A stretch of 52,541 bases of DNA from an uncultured Flammeovirgaceae bacterium (GCA_937884755.1 CAKZYJ010000098.1:1-52541); one strand, 5' to 3'; shown: positions 34,642 to 42,994, numbered from the stretch's first letter. The notes: a model not told the origin generated them from the letters alone. A program made the numbers and translations.

Positions 34642-35238
34642 ATGATCCGAAGCTTATTAGCTTTTCTTCTGTTGCTTTTGATTTCTACGCTAGGTGTTAG
34701 CCAGGATTATGAGAACCCTGAATATCGGGCTTTGATGCTGAAGATGGAGGAGGGAGTTACGTTAATGAATCAGGGTGATTACAACAGTGCTGATTTCTAT
34801 TTTCAGAAAGTTCTGGAAGATGTTAAAGTGGTACCGGCGGAATTATGTTTTTACTTCGGAAAGAATTCCTACCACCTGGAGAAATACAAGCAAAGTATCG
34901 ACTGGTTAAACAAGTATATTGAACTCAAAGGAACCCCTGGCCAATTTTTTGATCAGGCCAAAGAGTATCTGGCGCTGGCCGAAACCGACTTTTTAGCCCA
35001 GCAGAGGAAATCGTCGAAACCATCAATTATAAAGAGCAAAGCCCAACCTCAACAGATTGACTGTGAGAGCGTTCCATTTGTACTTTGCCCAGTCTGTCAG
35101 GGTAGTGGTGTACTTATTGAACGGGGTACGCTGGGTAATGCCGTTTACCGCACTTGCCCCTACAGCGAAGGAAGTGGTCGTATGACTTGTGAAAACTACA
35201 AAAAGTATATTCGTGGTGATCTAGTTATTAATCCATAG
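34642..35238 (+). CDS. Secreted TPR-like protein with degenerate DnaJ-type cysteine motif
   Basis: A 198-residue protein beginning with a signal peptide (MIRSLLAFLLLLLISTLGVSQ); ATG 34642 is chosen over the in-frame upstream ATG 34573 because the signal starts there. Two TPR-like helical pairs follow (about 30-110; LMNQGDYNSADFYFQKVL, then GKNSYHLEKYKQSIDWL). The C-terminal part holds CPVCQGSG (149-156), like a DnaJ zinc-finger repeat, and a second copy altered to CPYSEGSGRM, where the second Cys has become Ser, plus a further Cys shortly after. This suggests a zinc- or disulfide-holding module in the periplasm. No function is known to me. Confidence 0.75.
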   Translation: MIRSLLAFLLLLLISTLGVSQDYENPEYRALMLKMEEGVTLMNQGDYNSADFYFQKVLEDVKVVPAELCFYFGKNSYHLEKYKQSIDWLNKYIELKGTPGQFFDQAKEYLALAETDFLAQQRKSSKPSIIKSKAQPQQIDCESVPFVLCPVCQGSGVLIERGTLGNAVYRTCPYSEGSGRMTCENYKKYIRGDLVINP

Positions 35239-35357
35239 TGTTTGTTTTCTATAACTGTTGACTAACTACTATCTCATATATTTTTCCTAATACTTTTTAG
35301 TCTTGGGTATGGGTTTTTAGGCCAAGTTTGCCTGTATCCGACACAGTCAAAGAACCC

Positions 35358-36158
35358 CTATTTCGCTTTATTGTAGTATTCCAGTGCCTTAGGCATGTTC
35401 TTTTTCAATTCGCTAATACGAGTTCCATAAGAGGGGTGAGTTGATAGGAACTCCGGCGGTGCCTGGCCTTGACTAAGGGCTGTCATCCTCTCCCAAAATG
35501 ACACTGCCTCTTGGGGATTATATCCTGCCAAGGCCATAAAATAAAGTCCCAATTGGTCAGCTTCTTTCTCATGGGTTCTAGAGAATTTCAGCAAACCTAT
35601 ATTAGTACCAGCACCAGCTGCTTGAAGGATCATATCACCTGTCAGTGAGGCTCCGCCTTGCCCAGCAGCAATTGCCGCTAAGCTTAGTCCGGTCTGTGCT
35701 GCTAAGGTCTGGCTGATACGCTCTCGACCATGATTGGCTACGATATGGGCGATCTCATGACCCATCACGACAGCCAACCCAGTTTCATCTTTGGTCACCG
35801 GTAGAATACCTGTATAAAAAGCTACTTTACCACCAGGCATAGCCCAAGCATTGACCGTGTTCTCATCGATCAATATGTACTCCCATTCAAAACCGTTAAG
35901 TTGATCGCTCAGGTTTCGCTCTTTAAAGTATTGCTCCACAGCTCTTTGGATCTTGGTGCCGCATCTTTTTACCATAGCAACGTCAGACCCTGTAGTTACA
36001 ATTTTGTTTGTATTTTTCACTTCGGTGAATTGATCATAGCTCATGGGTAGAACTTGACTGTTGGGGATCAAGCTTAGCTGTCTACGTCCAGTCAGAGGAA
36101 CAGTAGAACAGGCGACCAGAAAGAAAATTAGTATACTAGAAAATATGGTACGTTTCAT
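35358..36158 (-). CDS. M48-family metallopeptidase, lipoprotein
   Basis: A 266-residue lipoprotein protease resembling LoiP/YcaL and the BepA peptidase domain. The lipobox ILIFFLVAC gives lipidated Cys17. The zinc motif HEIAH is at 134-138, with the third ligand in HEKEADQLGL further on. The conserved NAWAMPGGKVAFYTGIL precedes it, and a Gly/Ala-rich stretch follows (SLAAIAAGQGGASLTG). It probably clears misfolded outer-membrane proteins in the periplasm. I start at ATG 36158; the frame extends to 36197 but the signal peptide begins at the later Met. The TPR module of BepA is absent. Confidence 0.9.
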   Translation of the reverse strand: MKRTIFSSILIFFLVACSTVPLTGRRQLSLIPNSQVLPMSYDQFTEVKNTNKIVTTGSDVAMVKRCGTKIQRAVEQYFKERNLSDQLNGFEWEYILIDENTVNAWAMPGGKVAFYTGILPVTKDETGLAVVMGHEIAHIVANHGRERISQTLAAQTGLSLAAIAAGQGGASLTGDMILQAAGAGTNIGLLKFSRTHEKEADQLGLYFMALAGYNPQEAVSFWERMTALSQGQAPPEFLSTHPSYGTRISELKKNMPKALEYYNKAK

Positions 36159-36302
36159 AACAATAAAGATTAGGTACAATAAGTTACCTTCATTCAAATA
36201 GTTATATGATAAGAAGGTAGATCACTTACCAATTGTTCGGGTCTGTTACGTCTAGTTCAATTTTCTTGCCACTTCCAAAGTATACGTAAATAGAAAGATT
36301 AA

Positions 36303-36336
36303 TAAATAAAAAAGCATCAGTGACTCACTGATGCTT
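36303..36336 (-). terminator. Intrinsic terminator of the polysaccharide operon
   Basis: A stem of nine pairs (AAGCATCAG at 36312-36320 with CTGATGCTT at 36328-36336), which can extend through the loop, followed on the minus strand by a T-rich run (complement of 36301-36311). It lies 28 bp after the glycosyltransferase stop. Confidence 0.8.
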
Positions 36337-36364
36337 CAATTCTTGGTCTCTATATTTACCTAGA

Positions 36365-37588
36365 CTATACTGGCTGTACTGAGCGTGAAGGAGCAGGCTT
36401 TAACCGAAAGGCCTTACGATAAAAGTCAATGAGGTTAATCCTTTCATAATCCCACGATAGCTGATTGAGCACTCGATCATAGCCAAATTCAGCCATCTTA
36501 GTTCGTTCCTCCTCGTGGTCAAGCAACCACATGATCTTTTTAGCAAAATCAATGGTATCGTGGTTTTTAGCGTAGAGCGAGGCTTCCAGAGCTGAAGCAC
36601 GACCTTCCTTAAGATCGTACTGCACAATGGGCTTCTTAAGAGCCATATACTCCATGATTTTGTTCATGGTAGAAAGATTATTCATCTCAGTAGGTTTATC
36701 CGGATTAACGCACACATCGCAGGTGTTGAGCACATCTACTAGCTTTTCATCACTCACTCGGCCGTAGAAGTCTACGTAATCAGATAGTCCCAAATCATCA
36801 GCTAACAAGCGAATTTCATCGAGAGCTGTTCCTCCACCCACAATAGCAAACTGAACATCTTTTCGTCGTTTAACCACGTACTGAACCGAGTCCAGAAGCA
36901 AGTCTAATCCCTCCTGTACGCCAATTACGCCTACATATCCAACCAGAAAATTTCTTCCCTTTTTGTAAGATTCGTTACCTGAGGTAAGCTTTAAACGCTT
37001 CAAGCTTGGACCACTACGGACTACCTTTACGTTTTCCGGCTTCATTTTTCCCCGCTCAATAGCAATTCTACGGTAAGACTCATTGGTGGCAATACTGTAA
37101 TCAGCCGCCCGGAAGGTTAGCCGTTCGAATAAGAGCATAGCACGGTAAAACAATCCCTTCTTCTCGAATTTAGCAATGTACAGTTCAGGATTAATATCGT
37201 GATGATCGAAGACATATTTTACACCCAGCAATTTGAAAGGAAGAGCAACTAAGAAAATTAAGTCGGGAGGATTACAGCCATGAATGACATGGAACCGCTT
37301 TTTTAGAAAAATCTTGACACTTAGTATCAACTCCCAAAATAATGCAATAGAGTACTCAAATAGATAGCCTATCGCCCCGTGCCCCTCGGTGGGTAGAGGG
37401 TGGCGATAGATCTCAATACCATCGATTTTCTCGTAAGAATCGGTATATCCTTTCATTTTAGGACAGATGATAGATACGTCTGCCCCTTCTTCTTTGAGCG
37501 TAGTTGCTTCCTGCCAAACCCTCCGGTCGAAGGGGGCAGGCAGGTTTTCAATCACGATTAATACGTGCTTACCAGCAAATTCCGACAT
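36365..37588 (-). CDS. Glycosyltransferase family 4 protein
   Basis: A 407-residue GT-B enzyme of the GT4 type, acting on the cytoplasmic face during polysaccharide assembly. The N-terminal domain opens with VLIVIENLPAPFDRRVWQEA, a typical GT4 start; the C-terminal domain has FLVGYVGVIGVQEGLDLLLD near 212, FAIVGGGTALDEIR near 248 and VNPDKPTEMNNLSTMNKIMEY near 295, containing the nucleotide-binding ExxxxxxxxKxxEY pattern. The sugar donor is unknown. Its start overlaps the end of the dehydrogenase gene by 20 nt, so it is the last gene of a three-gene operon. Confidence 0.88.
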   Translation of the reverse strand: MSEFAGKHVLIVIENLPAPFDRRVWQEATTLKEEGADVSIICPKMKGYTDSYEKIDGIEIYRHPLPTEGHGAIGYLFEYSIALFWELILSVKIFLKKRFHVIHGCNPPDLIFLVALPFKLLGVKYVFDHHDINPELYIAKFEKKGLFYRAMLLFERLTFRAADYSIATNESYRRIAIERGKMKPENVKVVRSGPSLKRLKLTSGNESYKKGRNFLVGYVGVIGVQEGLDLLLDSVQYVVKRRKDVQFAIVGGGTALDEIRLLADDLGLSDYVDFYGRVSDEKLVDVLNTCDVCVNPDKPTEMNNLSTMNKIMEYMALKKPIVQYDLKEGRASALEASLYAKNHDTIDFAKKIMWLLDHEEERTKMAEFGYDRVLNQLSWDYERINLIDFYRKAFRLKPAPSRSVQPV

Positions 37589-38879
37589 AATTTTCGTTAG
37601 TTACTTTTGCTTTATCAATCCGCACTAAGTCAATAATAGTTTGATCAGAACCAATTTCTGACATAATTTCCTTGAATTCGGGAGATTTGTTTCCAATTAC
37701 AATAACCTCAGCATCCTTAATCACTTCGCGAATATCTTCTTTTAATAAACGAGTGATATGGGGAATATGACCTGTAAGATAGTCTTTATTTTTTCCCATT
37801 AGCTTAGATAAAGAGATATTATTATCATAAAGACTCAAATCGTACCCTTTTCCTAACAACGTCTCTATCATCTCTACCATAGGGCTTTCGCGTAGATCAT
37901 CAGTGCCTGCCTTAAAGGCAAACCCCAAAAAGGCTACTTTCTTCTTACCAGTGTTATATACCATCTGCAGGCCTCGCTGTATCTGATAGGAATTGCTTGG
38001 TAACAAGCTGTTTAGTAACGGGGTAGAAACATCCAGTAACTGGGCACGGTAGTTTAGTCCTCTCACATCCTTCGGCAAGCATGAACCACCAAAGGCGAAA
38101 CCAGGTTTCATGTAGTAAGGAGAGAGATTCAGCTTTGTATCGCGGGCAACCACTTCCATTACCTTGTGACCGTCTACGCCCAGTTCTTTACAAATGTTAC
38201 CCACTTCGTTAGCAAAAGTAATTTTGAGGGCATGAAAGTTATTGTTAGCGTACTTAATCATTTCAGACTCCTCAGGCTTTAGTTTAAAGACAGGTGCATC
38301 AATAGACTGGTACAACTCTTCCAGTTGTTGCTCACTTCGGGGGCTGTTGGTACCTATAACGGTGTAGGGAGGATTCCAGAAATCATAGATAGCTGTACTT
38401 TCCCGTAAAAACTCAGGGTTGGAAGCTACCCCAAAATCTTCTGTATGTTTTTTACCCGAAATTCCCTCAATAATTTGTGCACACTCCTGGATGGTTCCAG
38501 GCACTACAGTACTACGAATTACTACGGTATGATAAGAATCTTTGCTTCTAAGTGAGTGGGCTATATCATCGCAAACCCGGTAGATATACGAAAGATCAAT
38601 GTTACCATTGATCTGGCTCGGAGTACCTACGCAAATGATGGATATATCGGAGTTTTGTACTGCGTAATGAATATCAGTTGTTGCTTCAATACTACCCTTT
38701 TTGACTCCTTCGGCGATGTACTCGTCCAAGTCCTTTTCTACGATAGGAGAATTACCATCATTAATCAGATCGACCTTCTTCTGATTAACATCTACACCAA
38801 TCACTTGATGTCCGATCTTAGCAAAACAAGCACATGAAACTGCTCCTACATAACCTAATCCAAATACACTAATTTTCAT
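37569..38879 (-). CDS. GDP-mannose 6-dehydrogenase-like (AlgD-type) nucleotide-sugar dehydrogenase
   Basis: A 436-residue NAD-dependent enzyme that oxidises a nucleotide sugar twice at C6 to a uronate. The NAD-binding start is VFGLGYVGAVSCACFA; the catalytic cysteine lies in FAFGGSCLPKDVRGL near 265; FKAGTDDLRESP near 325 is the C-terminal domain marker. From memory, the length, the KLNLSPYYMKPGFAFGGSC stretch and the exact ending GICW agree with AlgD GDP-mannose dehydrogenases better than with UDP-glucose dehydrogenases. GDP-mannuronate is therefore the likely product, but this needs an alignment. It is the middle gene of the operon. Confidence 0.85.
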   Translation of the reverse strand: MKISVFGLGYVGAVSCACFAKIGHQVIGVDVNQKKVDLINDGNSPIVEKDLDEYIAEGVKKGSIEATTDIHYAVQNSDISIICVGTPSQINGNIDLSYIYRVCDDIAHSLRSKDSYHTVVIRSTVVPGTIQECAQIIEGISGKKHTEDFGVASNPEFLRESTAIYDFWNPPYTVIGTNSPRSEQQLEELYQSIDAPVFKLKPEESEMIKYANNNFHALKITFANEVGNICKELGVDGHKVMEVVARDTKLNLSPYYMKPGFAFGGSCLPKDVRGLNYRAQLLDVSTPLLNSLLPSNSYQIQRGLQMVYNTGKKKVAFLGFAFKAGTDDLRESPMVEMIETLLGKGYDLSLYDNNISLSKLMGKNKDYLTGHIPHITRLLKEDIREVIKDAEVIVIGNKSPEFKEIMSEIGSDQTIIDLVRIDKAKVTNENYVGICW

Positions 38880-38914
38880 ATCTCTATCAATAAAGTATAA
38901 ACAAATTCTAAGTT

Positions 38915-40330
38915 TTAATAAGCGTTCTCTTCACCCCGTACGGCGTTCCAGACGGTCTGGAAAATGATTTTTATGTCTAATGACAAGCTCCAATTCTCGA
39001 GGTACCAGGTATCGTATTCAACTCTTTTCTTCATAAGTTCATCGTCCTTGGTTTCTCCCCGAAAGCCATTCACCTGAGCATATCCGGTTATACCTGAATT
39101 AATGAAGTGGCGTACTTTGAAGTTTTCAATAATTTCTGAGTACTCTTCGGTATGCTTTAGCATATGAGGACGGGGGCCAACTACTGACATATCACCTAGA
39201 AATACATTGAAAAACTGAGGTAGTTCATCTAAACTTGTTTTTCGGAGTATTTGACCAACTTTAGTGATTCGCGAATCATTTTTCTCAGCCTGCTTGGAGT
39301 TAGCTTCCTTATTATTTGCCTTCATCGTCCGAAATTTATAGCACCAGAAAGGCTTTCCGTTTCGGCCGCTGCGCAGTTGTTTAAAAAAAATTGGTCCGGA
39401 TGAGTCCAGCTTAATCAACAAGGCAATAGGAGGGAGAACAAATGGGAATAGAAATAAGATAACCGCTGAAGAAAAGAAAATATCGAATGCTCTCTTTATC
39501 TGTCGATTGTAAAAGATTTTTAGAGGATCACGTCGGGGCGATAGTATAGGAATACGCCCATTATCGTATAACTGAGTTTCGACACTCATCTGGTCTAGGC
39601 CTCCTGCATCTTGTACAATACCAAAATAGATATAATTGTCATCCGCGAATTTAGCTAGGTCTTTCACATAGGTAATGTTATTTGGTAGAGCATAGTATAT
39701 CTCATCAATATGCTCCTGCAAGCAGAATTGCTTTACCTGACTCAAATTTCCTCGAAAGTCATTTTCGTTGTTAACAAATTTTAACCCGTCATCAAAAAAT
39801 CCCATAAACCTATATCCTAATGGTTGGTCTTTCACAAAGTAGTTGTGTAGATTCTTTCCAGTAGGAGTATAACCTATAATGATAACCCTTTTTCTATTTT
39901 TGTCTAAAGAGCGATACTTTTTGTAACCTAAAAACAGCAGAATTTTTATCAGAATCAGAGAGCTTACGCTAAGGCCAACAAATATGGTTAGGAATGCTTG
40001 AGGGTAGCTATGCTGCTGTAAGAATACTACGTAGAGGGCAATTATCACTCCACTCGATATAGAACTGAGAAGCGTACTGACTAATATTGTGGAAATTTTT
40101 CTCAGATTATCCGTTTGATACACATCACAGAACAGGGAGGTAATAACCCAAAGCAATACCGTAATAACCAAAAAGGGCTGGTAAAACGCTAAGTAGTCGG
40201 CGTTATTGACTGTTATTTGACTTACTGATACTCTAAATGATACGATAATTATCAAAATATCAATCAGCAACAGAGCAGTAAGTAGCGATTTTGAGTAGTG
40301 GCTTCTTTTTAATTTGTAAAGAAAATCCAT
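38915..40330 (-). CDS. Undecaprenyl-phosphate sugar phosphotransferase (WcaJ/PssA-type)
   Basis: A 471-residue polyprenyl glycosylphosphotransferase that starts polysaccharide synthesis by moving a sugar-phosphate to the lipid carrier. Four N-terminal membrane segments (about 15-125) are followed by a soluble CoA-binding-like domain (RVIIIGYTPTGKNLHNYF near 147), a further hydrophobic helix (AVILFLFPFVLPPIALLIKL) and the catalytic domain with FKQLRSGRNGKPFWCYKFRT, KTSLDELPQFFNVFLGDMS, VVGPRP and ITGYAQVNGFRGET. Glucose-1-phosphate is the common substrate, but galactose is possible. It is the first gene of the operon, preceded by a 330-bp AT-rich region. Confidence 0.92.
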   Translation of the reverse strand: MDFLYKLKRSHYSKSLLTALLLIDILIIIVSFRVSVSQITVNNADYLAFYQPFLVITVLLWVITSLFCDVYQTDNLRKISTILVSTLLSSISSGVIIALYVVFLQQHSYPQAFLTIFVGLSVSSLILIKILLFLGYKKYRSLDKNRKRVIIIGYTPTGKNLHNYFVKDQPLGYRFMGFFDDGLKFVNNENDFRGNLSQVKQFCLQEHIDEIYYALPNNITYVKDLAKFADDNYIYFGIVQDAGGLDQMSVETQLYDNGRIPILSPRRDPLKIFYNRQIKRAFDIFFSSAVILFLFPFVLPPIALLIKLDSSGPIFFKQLRSGRNGKPFWCYKFRTMKANNKEANSKQAEKNDSRITKVGQILRKTSLDELPQFFNVFLGDMSVVGPRPHMLKHTEEYSEIIENFKVRHFINSGITGYAQVNGFRGETKDDELMKKRVEYDTWYLENWSLSLDIKIIFQTVWNAVRGEENAY

Positions 40331-40598
40331 ATCAATGAGTAATTGACCGAGTAATTTCTTATTACGATGTAATATTTATCTGTAAATATAGCGTATTTAT
40401 ATCTAAAAAAAACAATTAATCATATAAAAAATTATAATATATGGATATTTCATGAATTATCTAGCGGGAAAAAATACCAATTACTAAAAAGGACTTATTC
40501 ATTACGTGCAACTTACATACCAAAAAAGCTGATATGAGGGGAACAAGAGCAGTTAACATCCTAAAATAAGTACTAAATCAAGGGTGAAAAATATTCAG

Positions 40599-40619
40599 AA
40601 AAATGAACAATTCATTTTT
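40599..40619. repeat. Perfect 9-bp inverted repeat abutting the tRNA promoter
   Basis: AAAAATGAA-CAA-TTCATTTTT, a perfect dyad with a 3-base centre. Its right arm overlaps the TTTG (-33) box at 40618-40621. It could be an operator, an AT-rich UP-like element, or a weak terminator for leftward or rightward read-through. Confidence 0.45.
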
Positions 40620-40649
40620 TGCCTTTGTATACTTATTGTTCTACATTTG
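40618..40649 (+). promoter_or_regulatory. Bacteroidetes-type promoter of tRNA-Gln
   Basis: TTTG at 40618-40621, a 20-bp spacer and TACATTTG at 40642-40649, an exact match to TTTG/TAnnTTTG. It ends 13 bp before the tRNA 5' end, which is the right distance for a short 5' leader. This is the best promoter match in the window and supports the phylum assignment. Confidence 0.7.
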
Positions 40650-40662
40650 TAGCCCAATTGCT

Positions 40663-40733
40663 TGTCCGGTGGTGTAATGGTAACACAGAGGTTTTTGGTG
40701 CCTTTATTCAGGGTTCGAGTCCTTGCCGGACAA
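40663..40733 (+). tRNA. tRNA-Gln (anticodon UUG)
   Basis: A complete 71-nt cloverleaf: acceptor stem TGTCCGG/CCGGACA (7 perfect pairs), D stem GTGT/ACAC with loop AATGGTA, anticodon stem GAGGT/GCCTT with loop TTTTGGT (anticodon TTG), T stem CAGGG/CCTTG with loop TTCGAGT, discriminator A. No CCA is encoded. The anticodon stem has two G-U pairs. It decodes CAA (and CAG by wobble). It lies directly upstream of prs. Confidence 0.93.
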
Positions 40734-40759
40734 CTTGCTTTCAATCGCGCGGCAAACTG

Positions 40760-40781
40760 TCCCGATTCCTACGAATCGGGA
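40760..40781 (+). terminator. Hairpin between tRNA-Gln and prs (weak terminator or leader structure)
   Basis: A perfect 9-bp stem TCCCGATTC/GAATCGGGA with a 4-nt loop, 26 nt after the tRNA. It lacks a T run after the stem (TTGGTGTTT), so it would be a poor intrinsic terminator; tRNA and prs may be partly co-transcribed, or the hairpin may protect the tRNA 3' side during processing. Confidence 0.5.
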
Positions 40782-40817
40782 TTGGTGTTTATGGGCATCA
40801 GTTAGAACGACTTACTC

Positions 40818-41759
40818 ATGGCTACTGTAAAAATCTTTTCAGGCTCTGCTACCCAATATCTTGCTGCAAAAATTGCCGAAACCTACGGCAAAACGCTCGG
40901 AAAAGTAACGGCTGAACGGTTTAGCGATGGAGAGATTTCTACCTACTTTAACGAATCAGTGCGAGGCTGCGATGTATTTCTAGTGCAGTCTACCTTCTCG
41001 CCGATGGATAACCTGATGGAGCTACTGCTGATGATTGACGCGGCTAGGCGAGCCAGTGCCAAATATGTAACAGCCGTAGTTCCTTACTTCGGTTACGCCC
41101 GGCAAGATCGTAAAGATAAACCCCGGGTAGCTATCGGAGCCAAGTTAGTGGCTAACTTATTTTCTGCGGCAGCACCTGATCGGCTGATGACCTGCGACTT
41201 ACACGCTGGCCAGATTCAGGGGTTCTTTGATTTTCCGGTGGATCATTTTAGTGGGAGCATCATATTTGTGCCGTACTTACAACAGCTTTCTCGCGAGAAC
41301 TTAATATTTGCATCGCCCGATGTAGGTGGAGTGAAACGCACGCGCAACTTTGCTCAGTATTTCCATACTGATATGGTGATTTGTGATAAGCACCGTAAGC
41401 GATCTAACGAAGTAGCTGAAATGCAGGTGATCGGAGATGTAGACGGTAAGGATGTAGTAATTGTAGATGATCTGGTAGATACGGCTGGTACATTATGTAA
41501 AGCAGCTGGTGTCTTAAAGGAAAATGGCGCTCGGTCAGTACGAGCTATTGCTACTCATCCGGTACTTTCAGGAGCAGCTTACAATAATATAGAGAACTCA
41601 GAACTCGAAGAATTGGTTGTTACCGATACTATACCACTCAAGCAAGAGTGTGCTAAGATCAAAGTACTTTCGGTAGCGGAGATGTTCTCTAGTGCTATCA
41701 AAAAAATACATAAATACGAATCAATTAGTCCTTTATTTATTTCTCAATCTAGATTTTAA
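40818..41759 (+). CDS. prs: Ribose-phosphate pyrophosphokinase
   Basis: A 313-residue enzyme that makes PRPP from ribose 5-phosphate and ATP, feeding purine, pyrimidine, histidine and tryptophan synthesis. Motifs: KIFSGSATQYLAAKIAE at the start, FSDGEISTYFNESVRG near 35, the ATP loop VPYFGYARQDRKDKPR near 89, DLHAGQIQGFFDFPVDH near 125 and the PRPP loop VVIVDDLVDTAGTL near 213. Normal length. It begins 84 bp after tRNA-Gln and is followed 6 nt later by the L25 gene, an arrangement (prs-rplY-pth) common in bacteria. Confidence 0.96.
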   Translation: MATVKIFSGSATQYLAAKIAETYGKTLGKVTAERFSDGEISTYFNESVRGCDVFLVQSTFSPMDNLMELLLMIDAARRASAKYVTAVVPYFGYARQDRKDKPRVAIGAKLVANLFSAAAPDRLMTCDLHAGQIQGFFDFPVDHFSGSIIFVPYLQQLSRENLIFASPDVGGVKRTRNFAQYFHTDMVICDKHRKRSNEVAEMQVIGDVDGKDVVIVDDLVDTAGTLCKAAGVLKENGARSVRAIATHPVLSGAAYNNIENSELEELVVTDTIPLKQECAKIKVLSVAEMFSSAIKKIHKYESISPLFISQSRF

Positions 41760-41765
41760 TCTATT

Positions 41766-42374
41766 ATGAAAACGTTAGAGATTATAGGGTATCAAAGAGC
41801 AAATCTCGGCAAAAAAGAAGCTAAGCACTTACGCGCTGAAGGTAACGTTCCCTGCGTACTGTACGGTGGCGACGAGCAGACCCATTTCTACGCCCCCATG
41901 ATTTTGTTCCGGCCACTGGTGTATACTGATCAGGCTCACTTCGTGACGTTGAACATTGAAGGAGTAGAAAAACGCTGCATATTACAAGATATTCAGTTTC
42001 ATCCGGTGAACGAGATGATTATGCACGCTGACTTTTTGGAGTTACACGAAGGCAAATCAGTAAAGATGGATATTCCGGTACAGTTAAATGGTACTGCCGT
42101 AGGAGTTTCTAAGGGTGGTAAACTCATGCATAAGCGTCACTTCTTACGTATCAAAGCACTGCCAAAAGATATGCCTGATCATATTGAAGTTGATGTTACT
42201 GATCTTGACTTTGGTAAGTCGGTGAAAGTTAAGGATGTGCCGAGAGGAAGTTATCAGGTTATGGATAACGACGCCATCTCAGTAGCCGTTATTGAAATTC
42301 CTCGGGCACTGCGTGGTAAGTCTGACGGTGAAGAAGGTGAAGAGGAAGGTGTGGAAGCAGAAGCCGAACTATAA
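41766..42374 (+). CDS. rplY: 50S ribosomal protein L25 (CTC family)
   Basis: A 202-residue L25 of the long TL5/CTC type, which binds 5S rRNA on the large subunit. The N-terminal L25 barrel starts with EIIGYQRANLGKKEAKHLR and has VPCVLYGG and FHPVNEMIMHADFLEL; the C-terminal CTC domain (about 95-185) follows with IEVDVTDLDFGKSVKVKDV. The last 15 residues are almost entirely Glu/Gly/Ala (EEGEEEGVEAEAEL). It lies 6 nt after prs, in the same transcript, and is closed by a strong terminator. Confidence 0.94.
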   Translation: MKTLEIIGYQRANLGKKEAKHLRAEGNVPCVLYGGDEQTHFYAPMILFRPLVYTDQAHFVTLNIEGVEKRCILQDIQFHPVNEMIMHADFLELHEGKSVKMDIPVQLNGTAVGVSKGGKLMHKRHFLRIKALPKDMPDHIEVDVTDLDFGKSVKVKDVPRGSYQVMDNDAISVAVIEIPRALRGKSDGEEGEEEGVEAEAEL

Positions 42375-42396
42375 ACTGTTAATCATTTTATATAAG

Positions 42397-42429
42397 AATC
42401 CTGTTCTATCTCAGAACAGGATTTTTTTT
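42397..42429 (+). terminator. Intrinsic terminator after rplY, directly before pth
   Basis: A perfect 11-bp stem (AATCCTGTTCT at 42397-42407 with AGAACAGGATT at 42413-42423), a 5-nt loop and eight T (42422-42429). It ends only 4 nt before the pth ATG, so it cannot act without also affecting pth. Confidence 0.85.
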
Positions 42430-42433
42430 GCCT

Positions 42434-42994
42434 ATGAAGTACCTGATTGTAGGACTCGGAAACCCCGGCCCGAAATACGAACTTACCCGGCATAATATCG
42501 GATTTCTAACACTTGATCGGCTAGCTGAGCAGAAAGGTGAGGTTTTTGAAGTAAGTCGCTTAGCGGAAGTCTCCAGCGTAAAGCATAAAGGAAGAACGTT
42601 GTACCTGATAAAGCCTACCACGTTTATGAATCTGAGTGGCAAAGCCGTAAACTATTGGCTGCAAGAGCTGAAGATACCCAAAGAGAATCTACTGGTGCTC
42701 ACCGATGATATTGCCCTGCCTTTTGGGACGTTACGGATGCGTGCTAAAGGCTCTAGTGCTGGGCACAATGGTTTGAAAAATATTGAACAGTTGACCGGCG
42801 GGCAGAATTATCCTCGGCTTCGGATGGGAGTGGGAGACGACTTTCACAAAGGACAGCAGGTGGACTATGTACTGAGTCAATTTCCTCGCGAAGAACTAGA
42901 CCAACTGCCTGAGATTATGGATCGAGCCGCCGAAATGGTTTTAGCGTTTTGTACAATTGGCATTGCGCGCACCATGAGCCAATACAACGGATAG
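42434..42994 (+). CDS. pth: Peptidyl-tRNA hydrolase
   Basis: A 186-residue enzyme that cleaves peptidyl-tRNA released from stalled ribosomes. Catalytic features: IVGLGNPGPKYELTRHNIGF with the catalytic His near 20, KPTTFMNLSGKAV near 62, LTDDIALPFGTLRMRAKGSSAGHNGLK-type substrate loop near 92-115, and RLRMGVG. The start is ATG 42434; two further in-frame codons upstream (from a TTG) lie within the terminator T tract and are unlikely. With no room for its own promoter after the terminator, it relies on read-through or a promoter inside rplY. Confidence 0.96.
   Translation: MKYLIVGLGNPGPKYELTRHNIGFLTLDRLAEQKGEVFEVSRLAEVSSVKHKGRTLYLIKPTTFMNLSGKAVNYWLQELKIPKENLLVLTDDIALPFGTLRMRAKGSSAGHNGLKNIEQLTGGQNYPRLRMGVGDDFHKGQQVDYVLSQFPREELDQLPEIMDRAAEMVLAFCTIGIARTMSQYNG

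Larger units (their letters stand above)
40331..40662. other. AT-rich intergenic region between polysaccharide operon and tRNA-Gln
   Basis: No gene is visible here; the frames present are shorter than 15 codons. The left part must hold the promoter of the polysaccharide operon: on the minus strand TATATTTA (complement of 40383-40390) is one base from the -7 consensus. The right end carries the tRNA promoter and the inverted repeat at 40599-40619, described separately. Confidence 0.5.
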
